A stretch of DNA of 64,000 nucleotides from Balanoglossus misakiensis. Lineage: Eukaryota > Hemichordata. The stretch covers positions 12,586,001 to 12,650,000 of the forward strand of contig CM082583.2 in assembly GCA_040954595.2 (NCBI GenBank). Reading direction: 5' to 3'. The position numbers and the translations under genes were made by a program. The notes beneath the pieces are model-generated. The model did not search any database. It saw nothing but the letters and a program-made list of their open reading frames with translations, and was not told where the DNA came from. Positions within the stretch are counted from its first letter, which is position 1. Each line of letters opens with the position of its first letter. Below, in pieces: positions 37,070-49,307 of the stretch.

Positions 37070-37582
37070 CGTTTTCCCGACAATTGTAACTCTATTGGCT
37101 TCGACGCATTCTACACGTACACGTCACACAATCGTCCGCAGATGGAACAAACGCACGGAGTGCAGTGACGTGACTTCGGCCCACTTGTTTGCATTCGAAC
37201 GTTGCCATGTCAATAACGCGCTTTGTCCATTTGCCATGGAAACCGCAATATCGCCATATACATGTACATAGCGATCAAACATTCCCAGTCAGAAGATATT
37301 TGATTTAGACCTGAGTAAATGTTCTCTCAAAAGTAAATATTAATCGATCAGGGAGAGACTCACTCTCTGCCAATTTACTTATGCATTAACGTTTTCTGCA
37401 GGTCGATAGGCATCACCCCACCTTTACAAGGTTTAAAAGTGTTCAGACATTGTCCGGGAATTTTTTCCAGTTTTCAACCATTGAGTTTTCAAAGGTTTTA
37501 TGTGCATGTGGTACTTGTACGTGGATATTAGAACGTACGTAGGCGTTTACCCATAGAAGTGCGCCCCCAACCATGCATTTCG
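37070..37582. promoter_or_regulatory. Shared upstream region of KLHL and ARL14EP
   Basis: Only 513 bp separate two divergent start codons, so this interval holds both 5' UTRs and probably a bidirectional promoter. No TATA box is evident in either direction. Confidence 0.55.
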
Positions 37583-39059
<1,477 letters not shown>

Positions 39060-40171
39060 CTGAACGACCAGATTTCCAAGTTGTGAGTGCACATTACTGC
39101 CGAGTAAAGTGACTATTTATAAATGGTTACAACTTCCAAAAGCGTGACATCTTCACCAGTATTGGTCTACATTGTGATATTGACCACTGAAATACTTCCA
39201 TTTATCTAGTACTAACTGTAGTCATGGGACCTGAAGTGACTGCATGGTTACTGTGGCGATTGTAAATTGTGCAAATGTATATCCATTCAACAATTGTTGC
39301 CAAGCAACACAGACCTAGGATTTTGAAATGAGCTTTTGATAAAAGCTGTGTAATTTATGCGAGTATTTGTACAGCTGATAAGCACTCAATGACCAAGTGG
39401 TTTTGAAAGAATGTTTCCGGTTTTTATTGGAAACGATTGGTATTTATTGAGAATTTTTTCCTCACTGATGAACTTGTTTGCGAGTCTGCAAGCAGCTGAC
39501 TGGAGACTGAAAGACACATTCTCCATTAGTCCCTGTGTCTTGTCAGCAAGATCATTTTTTTGTATATTTGAAGCAAGTTAATAAATGTTCACATGGGGAA
39601 AAATGTTCAACCTTTGTCTTCTGCTTCAATTTTTAGCAAGTCCCTGCTCAGATATTAGTTTATGCTTCAACACTTTGGTGATGTGATTAGGATTTTATTC
39701 ACGTTGTACTGAAATTGTGCTGTTTCAGTGATGCTTGTACATAATGCACTCTTAGATACGTCAATTTACCATTTAAACTTTTATTGATGATGATGTAAAA
39801 ACATTGAAGTGGCATTAGATATGTTTGATCACATTTAATCAAAAGGCAATTGAGTTGTAAAAGTTGACTGGCTGACAATAAATAGACAAGATGATAATAC
39901 TGTTTTACAATTGGTAGTTGGAAGATCACATGATATGTAAATTAGTCATTTGCATACAAATAATGCAATCGGAAATTTGTGTCTGTAATCTATTAAACAC
40001 AATAACACACAGGATCCACAAAGTTCATTAACATATAAAAAATTGCCACAAAGTGTCATATAACAAAGAATTGCCTTCCTGGCAAGTCCAAGTTAGACAC
40101 AGAGTTGTTTTTGACTTCTTGGTACAGCTGTGAACAGGAGTGAATATGCTTGCGATCCAGTCCTGGATAAA
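39060..40171. other. Convergent 3' UTR region of ARL14EP and the TPR protein
   Basis: AT-rich sequence without genes. The ARL14EP 3' UTR should end near the AATAAA at 39580-39585. For the minus-strand TPR gene, AATAAA on its strand occurs at 39785-39780 and 39699-39694. Confidence 0.6.
39580..39585 (+). terminator. ARL14EP: Polyadenylation signal of ARL14EP
   Basis: Canonical AATAAA about 520 bp after the stop codon, followed within 40 bp by a TG/T-rich stretch. Confidence 0.7.
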
Positions 40172-43102
40172 TTATTTGTCTTTCTTTGTTTCGAAATCTT
40201 CTTCAGCATCTTCACCAATGTCTTCTAATTTGACCCCTCTTTGACCTTCGTCTTCGTTCAGCTCTTCGATCACCACGCCTTTCCTCAGCTCTCTATCTAA
40301 CACCTGTTCTGCTCTTCTCTGCTGTGAAGTATCTGTCTGCACTGCCTGTGACGTCTCACCTTCAAATCGGTACTCATCCGCAAAACCTCCAGAAGCAGCT
40401 GTCAAAAGAAAGATTTGGTTACACAAGATAACAGTGCAGCCTTTATCATGGACATTGAAAGGGAGTTGCTTAGTTACACATCCACAGACACACATTGAGA
40501 CACTAGGAAATGTGAGTTACCGTGGAAACACTCACCTTTAAACCAGTTTTCATCTGGCATAAGCATTGCATCACTTGTCATTTTCCAAAACTGACTGTAC
40601 ATTTCGGCGCATCCCACACCAGCGATCGCCAGGATGAACACAGCAACTCCTTTCCAAAAATAGTTCTGTGGAGAAAAGTACATAACAATGATCTAAACTG
40701 CGTCATCAAAGTCGTATCAAAATTATGGAAAAGGCAAATTAGCCGCTTGTTTTTGCCACCTACCAGTTCTTATCTACACTCTAGCATGAATGAATCTGAT
40801 TTGTGAGTAATGATGAATGTCGGACATGGAGAACAGACTAACCCAGAGACTTACCACAAGAACACTGTAGGAAGCTAAGTACTCATCTACAACTATAAAT
40901 ATAAGGGCTATTATGATGCCGATGGTCACTGCTATCTTGGTGTGCTTGTTTTCTCCTGAAATAAAAGCCATTTATAGTGAGATTAGTGACTGATGCAAAG
41001 GCACTCTGCAGTCACGTCCACTACACGGACGAACCAAGCCTATTAATAAGGTATTCAGATACATCCAATTATTATTAACGGAAGCATATCCTCCCTCAAA
41101 TTATTTTCTTGAGGAAACTTACTCATGTCTCTCTCCTGTTTCTTCTCTTGAGCTTTTTCTAGACCTGTCTTTAACATTTCATCTTCATCTGTACAATTGG
41201 ATATTCCCTCCTGCAAAAATCAAACGTGTTATTTCTAGTTAATATGTGAATGATGATTTACCACAAAATAAACACCAAAACATGAAGTGTGACACCATAC
41301 CTCGTATATTTTGATTGCTTCCTCATATTTATCAGCAGCATAATACACTTGACCTTGGCGGTAATAACCCTAAAATATAAAAAAAGAAAAATAAGAAGAA
41401 GGTTTCTATAGAGCTGACAGATATGTTTGCATATATGTGTATATGCCTGGAAGCACAAACAAGATGTGTCATTATGAGCACAACTTCCATGGCAACCATG
41501 AACTAGCAAGATAGTGTGTGAAGAGTTCCACAGTTGGCCTCCATTACTTTTGTGAGCTATCATGAAAATTGCTGGATATTGTGGTTGGACTTTGGACACA
41601 TCTCCAATTTTTGTTCAACTCGCTACCCATCAAGTCCCTATCGGTCTATTTCAAGAACATATATTTCAACGCACTGTGGATGAATCAGCAAATCCCTGAC
41701 AATACCAGACAAACTACTGTCTATGATGTAACATTATTAATCATCACTCACTAATTGTTGACCCCTGAATTCAAGTCTGGACATGACTTGCAGTATTCAT
41801 AACTATCACTGCCAATTGTACTCCCCGAAGCTTATAGAAATACAAAATTTACAAGACAAAAAATCTGAGGAAATTTTTTTCTTTTCTTTCTAGCCTTTTA
41901 ATATGGAACCTTTACAGTGGACATATAAACATGACTATGATTATTGCCACTGGTACATGTAATTGATTATTACCTTTGACCACTCTGGTTGTAGCTTGAC
42001 GGCTCGTTTGGCATCCTCAAGCGCTAGAAAGTGTTGTGCTAGTTTCAGGAAACACAGAGATCTGTTTGTGAGTACGGAAGCGTCATTCGAATCTAACTTG
42101 ATAGATTCTGTAAAATGGATGATGGCCTGGTAATACTGCTTGCGTTTGGCAGCTGTGTTTCCCCTCACCCTGGCTTCTGTAGCTTTTTCTTTCCTCTGTA
42201 AAATTTAAAAAGTTACTTGTATTTAGAAGAAAAAAATGATGTCAGACAAGTGACCTAGTGTCTGATCAGACAGATCTTCTGTAATGTTTGACAATCCCTT
42301 ACAAAAATATCCTATAGATTCCTATCAGATATTGTCCTATAAGAATCCTATAGGATAATCTTATTGGATTTTGGCACTTTTTCACAAATTGATACATAAA
42401 AACTAACTGTACAAACACAACAAGTATTTTAAACATTAGGAAAAAGTTCAATGTGTACAGTGTATTGAGCTGGTAATGTTTAACATCTAAGTCAACAGTG
42501 GGACTATACATGTAAGACGTTTTGTCAAGAAACCAGCATATAAGTAATAGGTCAAAGGTCAGTCTGGGTCAGTGAAGTACAGTATGCGAATTAATGACTG
42601 TATTTGTTTGAAGAAGGCTCTTTCTGCTGAAACCATCATGTATTTATGAATCATTTGGTTGTTTAATGGAGAAAATTCTTCCGACAATTCATGGCGTTAT
42701 CGGGGAGTGAATGTTCGCCCTCGTATTTAAACACGCCCTTTCGCCGCCCATCGCCTTTCCTAGCCTGCGTACGTGTATGCCATCGATCGGCGTATAATAT
42801 CTACGATCGGAGGCAGTACCCACGCACACCGGTTGTTTTCACGACAATCTGAAGGTCTGTGGAACCGTTTGAGATCCACCAAAGTGCAGATGATCAGTCG
42901 CATATCGCACGCAACGCGGCACGGGCGAACTTTACCTCGATGAACTATGTGCACAGTCATACGTGACCGAGCAAGTACGAACGGAACTTACACACGCGTC
43001 ATCTTCGAACAGCGGTGTGATCTCCGCCCCGTTGTCCCATATTAATCGTCAGAGAACGTCCAGTGTTTCTGATTGTCTTTTCATACTTACTGACTTTGCC
43101 AT
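40172..43102 (-). CDS. TPR protein with two predicted membrane segments (unrecognised)
   Basis: A 282-aa protein from seven coding exons on the minus strand: 43102-43091 (only MAKS), 42195-41974, 41369-41301, 41210-41123, 40955-40855, 40665-40536 and 40398-40172 (849 nt, in frame). Residues about 10-112 form three TPR motifs of the co-chaperone type (RGNTAAKRKQYYQAIIHFTES, SNDASVLTNRSLCFLKLAQ, WSKGYYRQGQVYYAADKYEEA). A basic linker leads to two hydrophobic segments, about residues 137-163 (IAVTIGIIIALIFIVV...) and 168-190 (GVAVFILAIAGVGCAEMY). The C-terminus from 208 is charged and mostly acidic. I cannot name an orthologue. A role as a membrane-bound TPR adaptor, perhaps for Hsp70/Hsp90 tails, is inference from the TPR type. 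Confidence 0.85.
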
Positions 43103-43963
43103 GAGTATGTCCTTCTGTGTCAACCACGAAGATGTCAGTCGCCCCTCCTTTCGGTAAAATCACTACAGTGGTGTTTGTTTATTCGGCCCTTATCCCCGCA
43201 CGTGTTGCAATGTTGACACCGACGACATGCTGTGACACTGCGCACTGTGTATTACGCACATCTAAGGGGTTAAACCATTATCAAATCCGGGAGCCAAGCT
43301 GGGGATGGATGGGATGGATTGGGTGGGATAGCCAATTGGGATGCCATGGGGCGTGGAGCTTAGGTTGTAATATGCTTCAAGTTGATAATATGCTCGTACT
43401 AACAAGAGGGATTGGCACAAATAGTGTCTTTGAAACGTTCTTGGTTTTACCCGATATAAGTTCATCAAATCTCAGAAATTCAGTTGAGAGATAAAACAAG
43501 CACTGCAACAAACAATGCATGGTGATCAAATAAACAAAATCTACACAAAACAACACTTTTCCAAATCTTTTATTGAAATAACTTGAAAGTACCATCGTGT
43601 CGGATTCTGTCCATCTGTCAATGGAAGATGGACGCATCAAATTAGAAATGTTAACAGTAAATTATTTCATTCTTTTTCAGATCTGCAAACTGTCCATGCA
43701 TATCAAGGTCCAAACACTCAATGTTTGCATAAAATGCAGGTGCTGTATTTACCACTGCGATCCGATTCCAATCAGGAAAAAAAATACATTGATAACTAAT
43801 TCAATATAATTTCTTCACAATTACAATCTTGTTCCACAACTAACATGTTAATTTACCCTTCAATACTAATTAATTGAATGCTATCAAACGCATGAACAGA
43901 GGATGAAAAATACAACAATGTTTATGTTGACTATCTGGAGGGAAGGTTCAATGAACAGACGGA
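43103..43963. other. Upstream region of the TPR gene and 3' UTR of GKAP1
   Basis: No coding signal. The right part is the GKAP1 3' UTR, with AATAAA on the minus strand at 43574-43569. The left part should hold the TPR gene's 5' UTR and promoter. Confidence 0.55.
43569..43574 (-). terminator. GKAP1: Polyadenylation signal of GKAP1
   Basis: TTTATT on the plus strand, AATAAA on the minus, about 390 bp beyond the GKAP1 stop codon. Confidence 0.65.
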
Positions 43964-46492
43964 CTACTTCTTCTTGTTGTCATGGTGTTGGTATTTCTGC
44001 AGTTCATTTTTATAGCCGCTGACTTTGGAGCGTTCCTGTTCAAGCGCCGCGTGTAATTCTGTAACCTGAAACAAATTAAAAACAGCAAATTGTGAGGGCT
44101 GATTTTCTCTGAGTCGAATTGAATGAATGCATTAATTATTAAGATGACAATCGGTCTACCTACCTGCTGAGTGAGTTCATCTTTTACTGAATTGAGTTCA
44201 TCCACTTGTTTAAGTATAGCAGCTTTTTCCTTCACTAAAATGCGACAGAAAAAATGGAGGATCAAAAAATGCACTTCGTATAAAAGGGAAACTGTTATAT
44301 CCTGATCATCACCCTTTTCTCTAGGAACATTGTGGGTAATCTGAAGTTGATATCCAAATAATTTGGTGGACTTACTCTCTCCTTGCGCTAGTATAAAGCA
44401 GAGTTGTTTGTTTCTTTTCTTGACAGTCTGCAGTTCTGTCTGAAATAAAACAGGAATTCATTCAGATGATTGACACTAAGACTGTGGATGAATTCAGAGG
44501 ATCAGCTGGCTACATCTTGCAATAGCTGAGTCATGTACAAATTTAGTTCAGCTTCACATGGAAGAAGTCACTCTAATTGAGATGTCTCAAGCTGTGAACC
44601 AACCCCCAATAATTTTGCAAGTCTATAATAACCATCCTCCTTCGATTGTAATCTAACACCTAAACAACACTGAACACAAACATGAGTCCTTACTTTATAT
44701 TTTTCTATAGATTCTTTCAATTCTGCTATTTCAGCATCCTTCTTGTCTAACTCGTCTTCAAACTGTATTTGCCGCACACTTTCAGCTGCAAATTTCTAAA
44801 GGTGAAAAGAGCCAATAGTCTCATTCATTCATGCATATATTAATTTGCATGAGCTGGGTCACATGCATAATTCAAAAGAATTGACAAATCAATCAATGAT
44901 TGCATAGGTCTCTTTCTAAATTTCTCAAATGAAACACTGAAGTGAACTGACCTCATTGGCTTTCCTAAATTGATCTCTTTCTTCTTTATGTACTAGTTTT
45001 TCTACATCTTTGTCTAGTTGTTTAAAGAACTGCTCATTTTCTGCTGCTGTTTTCTTGGACTGAAAATAAATGCGCAATCAAGATTATATTCACATTATCA
45101 CGGCGGACATCCAAGAACAGAACAGGCAAGAGTCGGCAAATGTAAAGATCAAGCCAAACATCTGATTTTAAGCACCCACCTTGGCCACCTGCGGTTGTGG
45201 TATTTGCTCCAGGCCCATACCACTTTGTGGAATACTACTGTGTAATTGCTGCAGTGTCATTGGTTGTGGTTTGTCTTTTTGTAAATGTTTTTTCCTCTCC
45301 TTTCGGCTGACTTTGTCACTTGAGGTTGTTCCACTTGGCGTCTCCTGCTCTTCGTTTTCATCTTCATAAAACTGCCAAAAAAGAATCAAACTATTGATCT
45401 ACCAATGCTAAGTTTCACATTTGGACCAACCTTATTCTGTTCACAGGTGTGGTTGGATCCACACACTCAAAAACAGGGGTGAATGGGTCCAGGTGAATTG
45501 GTGGCTATTCTGAATATTGATGACCAAATACTCACCGCTTTCTGTTGCTCAAACTCCACCTTGCTCTGCAAGAGTGCTCTCTGTAGATCATTTTCAAACT
45601 GATCTGTAACAAACTGTTAACACAAAGTTATACTTCATGTGATAAATGGTAGTTCTTTATGAGACAGTATTCACATAATTTAGTGCTTACCCCTTTGTCT
45701 CTATCACTCCACTCTCTCCATTGCACTCCATTTGTTGTTTCACCAGTTGTTTTCCCAGTGTCGTTGGAAAGACTCTCCGAGATTGCCTGTAATGATGGTG
45801 CGGCTGCTACCGGGCCTTGAGACTTGGAGGGGATCTTCGAAAATGCCAGATCTCTCAACTTAGAAAATAAGGCACACACATGTATTACACATTGGATTGA
45901 AATTGAGTCAGTTCAGACCCAACAACGTAGTCCCAAGTGGAGTTTATGCAGAAGATGATTTCTCCCATGGCCAAGTCTCAAATAAAGTACATGTACATGT
46001 AAAGGAATGTGAACACCCCTAGGTCTATTTCCCATCATGCCTAGTACTGCACATGTGCGAAGTGCTGACTCCACTGAAACTAACAATTTGTAGATGTTGA
46101 CCCATTTTTGTGATTCACGACACACACGTAGGCGTACCATGTATGAATTTCACTTCGATATCCCCATCGTACAAAATATGCACTGAGGAATAGTATGTTG
46201 TCAGCAAAAATCGGTGAAAATACACGAGTTTGACATGTTTGTAAACAATAACAAATCACAAGCTGAAATCTGAATGGTCATCGCCAGCGTGATCGAGGCT
46301 ACATTTCTTTACCTGGGCATTTTCTGCCTGTATTTGTTGGTTTTTCTTTTTCTTCCTTGCGCGCCTCTTTGCACTGCTCGATTTTGCGGCTTTTCCTTCA
46401 TCTTTCTGCGTTTGGTTTTTCTGGTCGTCGTCGAAGTCATCGATCTCGTCAATGTGGAGTGCAGCAAATCTGGATGCAGTGATCGACGCCAT
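43964..46492 (-). CDS. GKAP1: G kinase-anchoring protein 1
   Basis: The homologue of GKAP1 (GKAP42), a coiled-coil anchor for cGMP-dependent protein kinase at the Golgi. Nine exons on the minus strand: 46492-46313, 45858-45691, 45598-45536, 45371-45180, 45059-44952, 44795-44694, 44439-44376, 44234-44164 and 44065-43964 (1050 nt, 349 aa; vertebrate proteins are about 366 aa). Diagnostic stretches are ASRFAALHIDEIDD near the start, the Lys/Arg-rich AKRRARKKKKNQQIQ, LRDLAFSKIPSKS, WREWSDRDKG, LQRALLQSKVEFEQQ, the coiled coil ELDKKDAEIAELKESIEKYK, GEMKEKAAILKQVDE and ELHAALEQERSKV close to the C-terminus. At exon 3 the frame demands the second of two tandem acceptors (ACAG|ATCAG|TTTGAA). The first would shift the frame. 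Confidence 0.95.
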
Positions 46493-46970
46493 TTGCAAAA
46501 TTGCTGATGGGAAATTTTGGGGCGCCCTCAACGGCTATTACTTACGAAAGAAAATCATAGTTTGGCTGATAAAAGATAATCTAATAACAGATCACATGGA
46601 TATCATTTTTAAAATTATTAAAAATTTATTGTGATATTCCACTAAGTGTACAAGTCAAATACTGCTATTAGACTTCTTTCTGTAAATAACATATTTCAGT
46701 GTGCATTATAGATATTCTACAAATATATAATCTGAAATTTCACTGAAGATATATTCGTGGCTTCTTTTATTAAAGATGCACTATTTAACCACCCAATTTG
46801 GGCCTTTCTGAGAAGTCTCCTTCATTCAGTTTCCCCAATCAGAGTCAGAATCTGAATCCAAGTCCTCTCCACCTCTCAATTCCCAGAGGCAGACGACTTC
46901 AATCCCATTCCTGAGGCAGTTTTGCAGGTTGTGTACATAATAAGTCAGCTCCAAGGCAGTGCAGTGTCCA
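46493..46970. other. Spacer between GKAP1 and the ankyrin gene
   Basis: Holds the GKAP1 promoter and the 3' UTR of the upstream ankyrin gene. Minus-strand AATAAA at 46771-46766 is the likely signal of the latter. No gene is seen. Confidence 0.55.
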
Positions 46971-48771
46971 TCAGAAATTTCCCTCCAAAAGTGACAAGAC
47001 ATGCTCCTCTATGGCATGTTGAACTACAATCAAAACAGATTAAGATGAATTAATTAAGACAATATGCCAATCAAAGTTTTCAGAGTTCATGAACATCACA
47101 TCATTGAGGTGAAAATCTCACTATGTATGCAGTTTTGTCTTCCTTTGAGAAGATTCTGATCCCAATTTTGTCACACTCAGATTTCCCAGCAAATAAAAGC
47201 ACCTCACCTGTTTGATGCCCCATCGCCATGGCAATGGCCAGCGCAGTGTGACCACTTTCAGTTTCCATCGTCAGATCAGCTCCTTGCTCCAACAGAAGTT
47301 GGACGCACTGAGGATGGTTGTTGTACACAGCATACAGGAATGGTGTCCCACCATTCTGAGAATAAAACAATAGGGGATTTAGAGTAATATGCTGAGAGAT
47401 GGAATAGCCTGATGTTTGCAGTTTCTGTTGATAGATTGATACAAAATCTACCCAGTATCATCAGATTGTCCACGTACCATATCATAGGTATTCACATCAA
47501 CTCCTGCTGCTAGAAGTAACCTGACAATCTGCACATTCCCTTGGCTACATGCAAATGCAAGTGCTGTCTCCCCCTCTGTGCTCTGTACAGTGGGATCACC
47601 ACCCTTCTCCAGCAAGTACTCGACTATCGTGGTCTGGTTTTGGCCGCAGGCCCACATCAGCAGCGTGTGGCCATTTTCGTCCTTGACATTGACATTGAGC
47701 CCACTCTGGACTTTCTCGGCCAGGAAGGTCAGCTCGCCCTGGGCTGCCAGCTGGTGTGGTGTCAATTCTACAACAAATTATAAACACGATTACGGTAACG
47801 ACACAGCACACATGTTTTATTGATCAAGTTACGCCTAAATGAGGGATTTTCTCTCACCTTGTAAAAGAGATGGCGTGGCAGTTTGAGTGTTTCTTCTTTG
47901 TTTATTGGTGTAGGTCGTTGGTTGCTGGGTAACAGAAATGAAAATATATGTCATCACATCAGTAGTATTTCCATGACAGGCCAGTGAAGTCAAAGTCAAG
48001 GACATTGAGTTAATACTGTACCTTCATGGGTGAGTAACTAGATTTGGACGAGGATGAGGTGCTGCTACAAACTCTCTTCAGCGTTGGAGTGGGTGATTTC
48101 AGTCTGCCATCTGAAAAGAGAATTAACAGTCACTGAAATAAATAATATCTGAAGATTTCTCAAGATTTCCCAACAGTCTCATTAATGATTTGATCATTAG
48201 CATGGGCTGATAACCAATGTAACCCCCTGGCATATTGATTCGTCAAGAATCGTCAAGGTATACTGGAATGTTCTAGGAGAGTCACCCTCTGGACATTTTA
48301 CACACCAGACACTTCCCCCCAACCCTTATCACTAACAGACTGATAGAAGGGAATCATCCAGGGGGTAACCATCCTAAATCCTCATGCAGTACAGAATAGT
48401 GTATTGCCAATACCTGGAAACAAAACTGACGCCACTTCCAAGTCAGGGCTGACGGAATCCCCCTCCCCGTCGCCATGGTAGCCATCTTCATTGAGCGACT
48501 TGAGAAGACTGGAGCACATTGCCACATTGGGTTGCAGCATGCTGGTTGTGCACACCACCGTGTTACTCTGCGAATTCGCCACGGCAACCGCCATCCCAGT
48601 CTGTGGGTTCTTCACAACACCCAAGCTTTCCCCGATGGCAATGGCCGACAGATTGGTGAGACTGCCTCCATGAGATGATGATGATGTGGATGCAGGGGTT
48701 ATATTGTTTGTGGACTCCACACTGTGAAAGGCACTGCCTGCTTGTTCATTTGCATAGTTACTTTCAGCCAT
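46971..48771 (-). CDS. ANKRA2: ANKRA2/RFXANK-type ankyrin-repeat protein
   Basis: The homologue of the vertebrate pair ANKRA2 (binds megalin and HDAC4) and RFXANK (RFX complex subunit for MHC class II promoters). Exons on the minus strand: 48771-48414, 48110-48022, 47924-47858, 47767-47478, 47355-47208 and 47023-46971 (1005 nt, 334 aa). The first 150 residues are disordered. Then come TTYTNKQRRNTQTATPSLLQ and HQLAAQGE, a family hallmark. Ankyrin repeats follow: DENGHTLLMWACGQNQTTIVEYLLEKGGDP, STEGETALAFACSQGNVQIVRLLLAAGVDVN, NGGTPFLYAVYNNHPQCVQLLLEQGADL and ETESGHTALAIAMAMGH. It ends VQHAIEEHVLSLLEGNF, matching the paralogues' VQQVIE tail. A 5' UTR intron is likely: acceptor before about 48852 and donor CCG|GTAAG at 49152/49151. 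It is probably the single pre-duplication gene, so either vertebrate symbol would serve. Confidence 0.94.
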
Positions 48772-49307
48772 TTCACTGCATGACTCACAGACAGTGCTTT
48801 CACATTTTGATGTTCATTTGATGCAGATAGTATTTCTTTCTTTCTTTCTTTCTTTAAGATGCTGCAATAAAGAGGAAAGGGGAGAATATTTAACATGAAA
48901 CCTGAAAATTCTGTGTGCATGTGATATTATTTCGCAGACATTGATACAGTGCCCCCCCCCCCCCCAGTATGTATGCACCAGTGACCCCCCCCCTCCCTAA
49001 GTTACAGGTGTCAATCACCGTGTTCAACAAAACTTCAGTCATTCACTCTCTCAGTAAAATCACCAATCTTTCTTTTGATGAAAATGAAATGTGACAGGTT
49101 TGCTGAAACCAACATTTAGTGATAAACTGCATGTACAAATGTACATCTTACCGGAGCTGGCAACCCGGAAGTAAGGTCGAACTCTCGCCCAATCTCGTTT
49201 AGTTGACCTTTCACACAAGATGGCTGCCCACTATGTTTACTAGTTGCTCGCAAGCACGTGGTCAAACTCTGAAAACAGATACAGTAAGCAACCGAGCACT
49301 TTTCGAA
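48772..49307. promoter_or_regulatory. Shared promoter region of the ankyrin gene and NOL6
   Basis: The ankyrin gene's noncoding first exon (ending at 49152 on the minus strand) faces the NOL6 start at 49308, so fewer than 160 bp separate the two transcribed regions. CAAGATGGCTGC at 49216-49227 is a good match to the YY1-type element found in many ribosome-related promoters. An (AAGA)n tract near 48838-48857 lies in the ankyrin 5' UTR, and a C-run near 48955-48964 in its intron. Confidence 0.6.
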
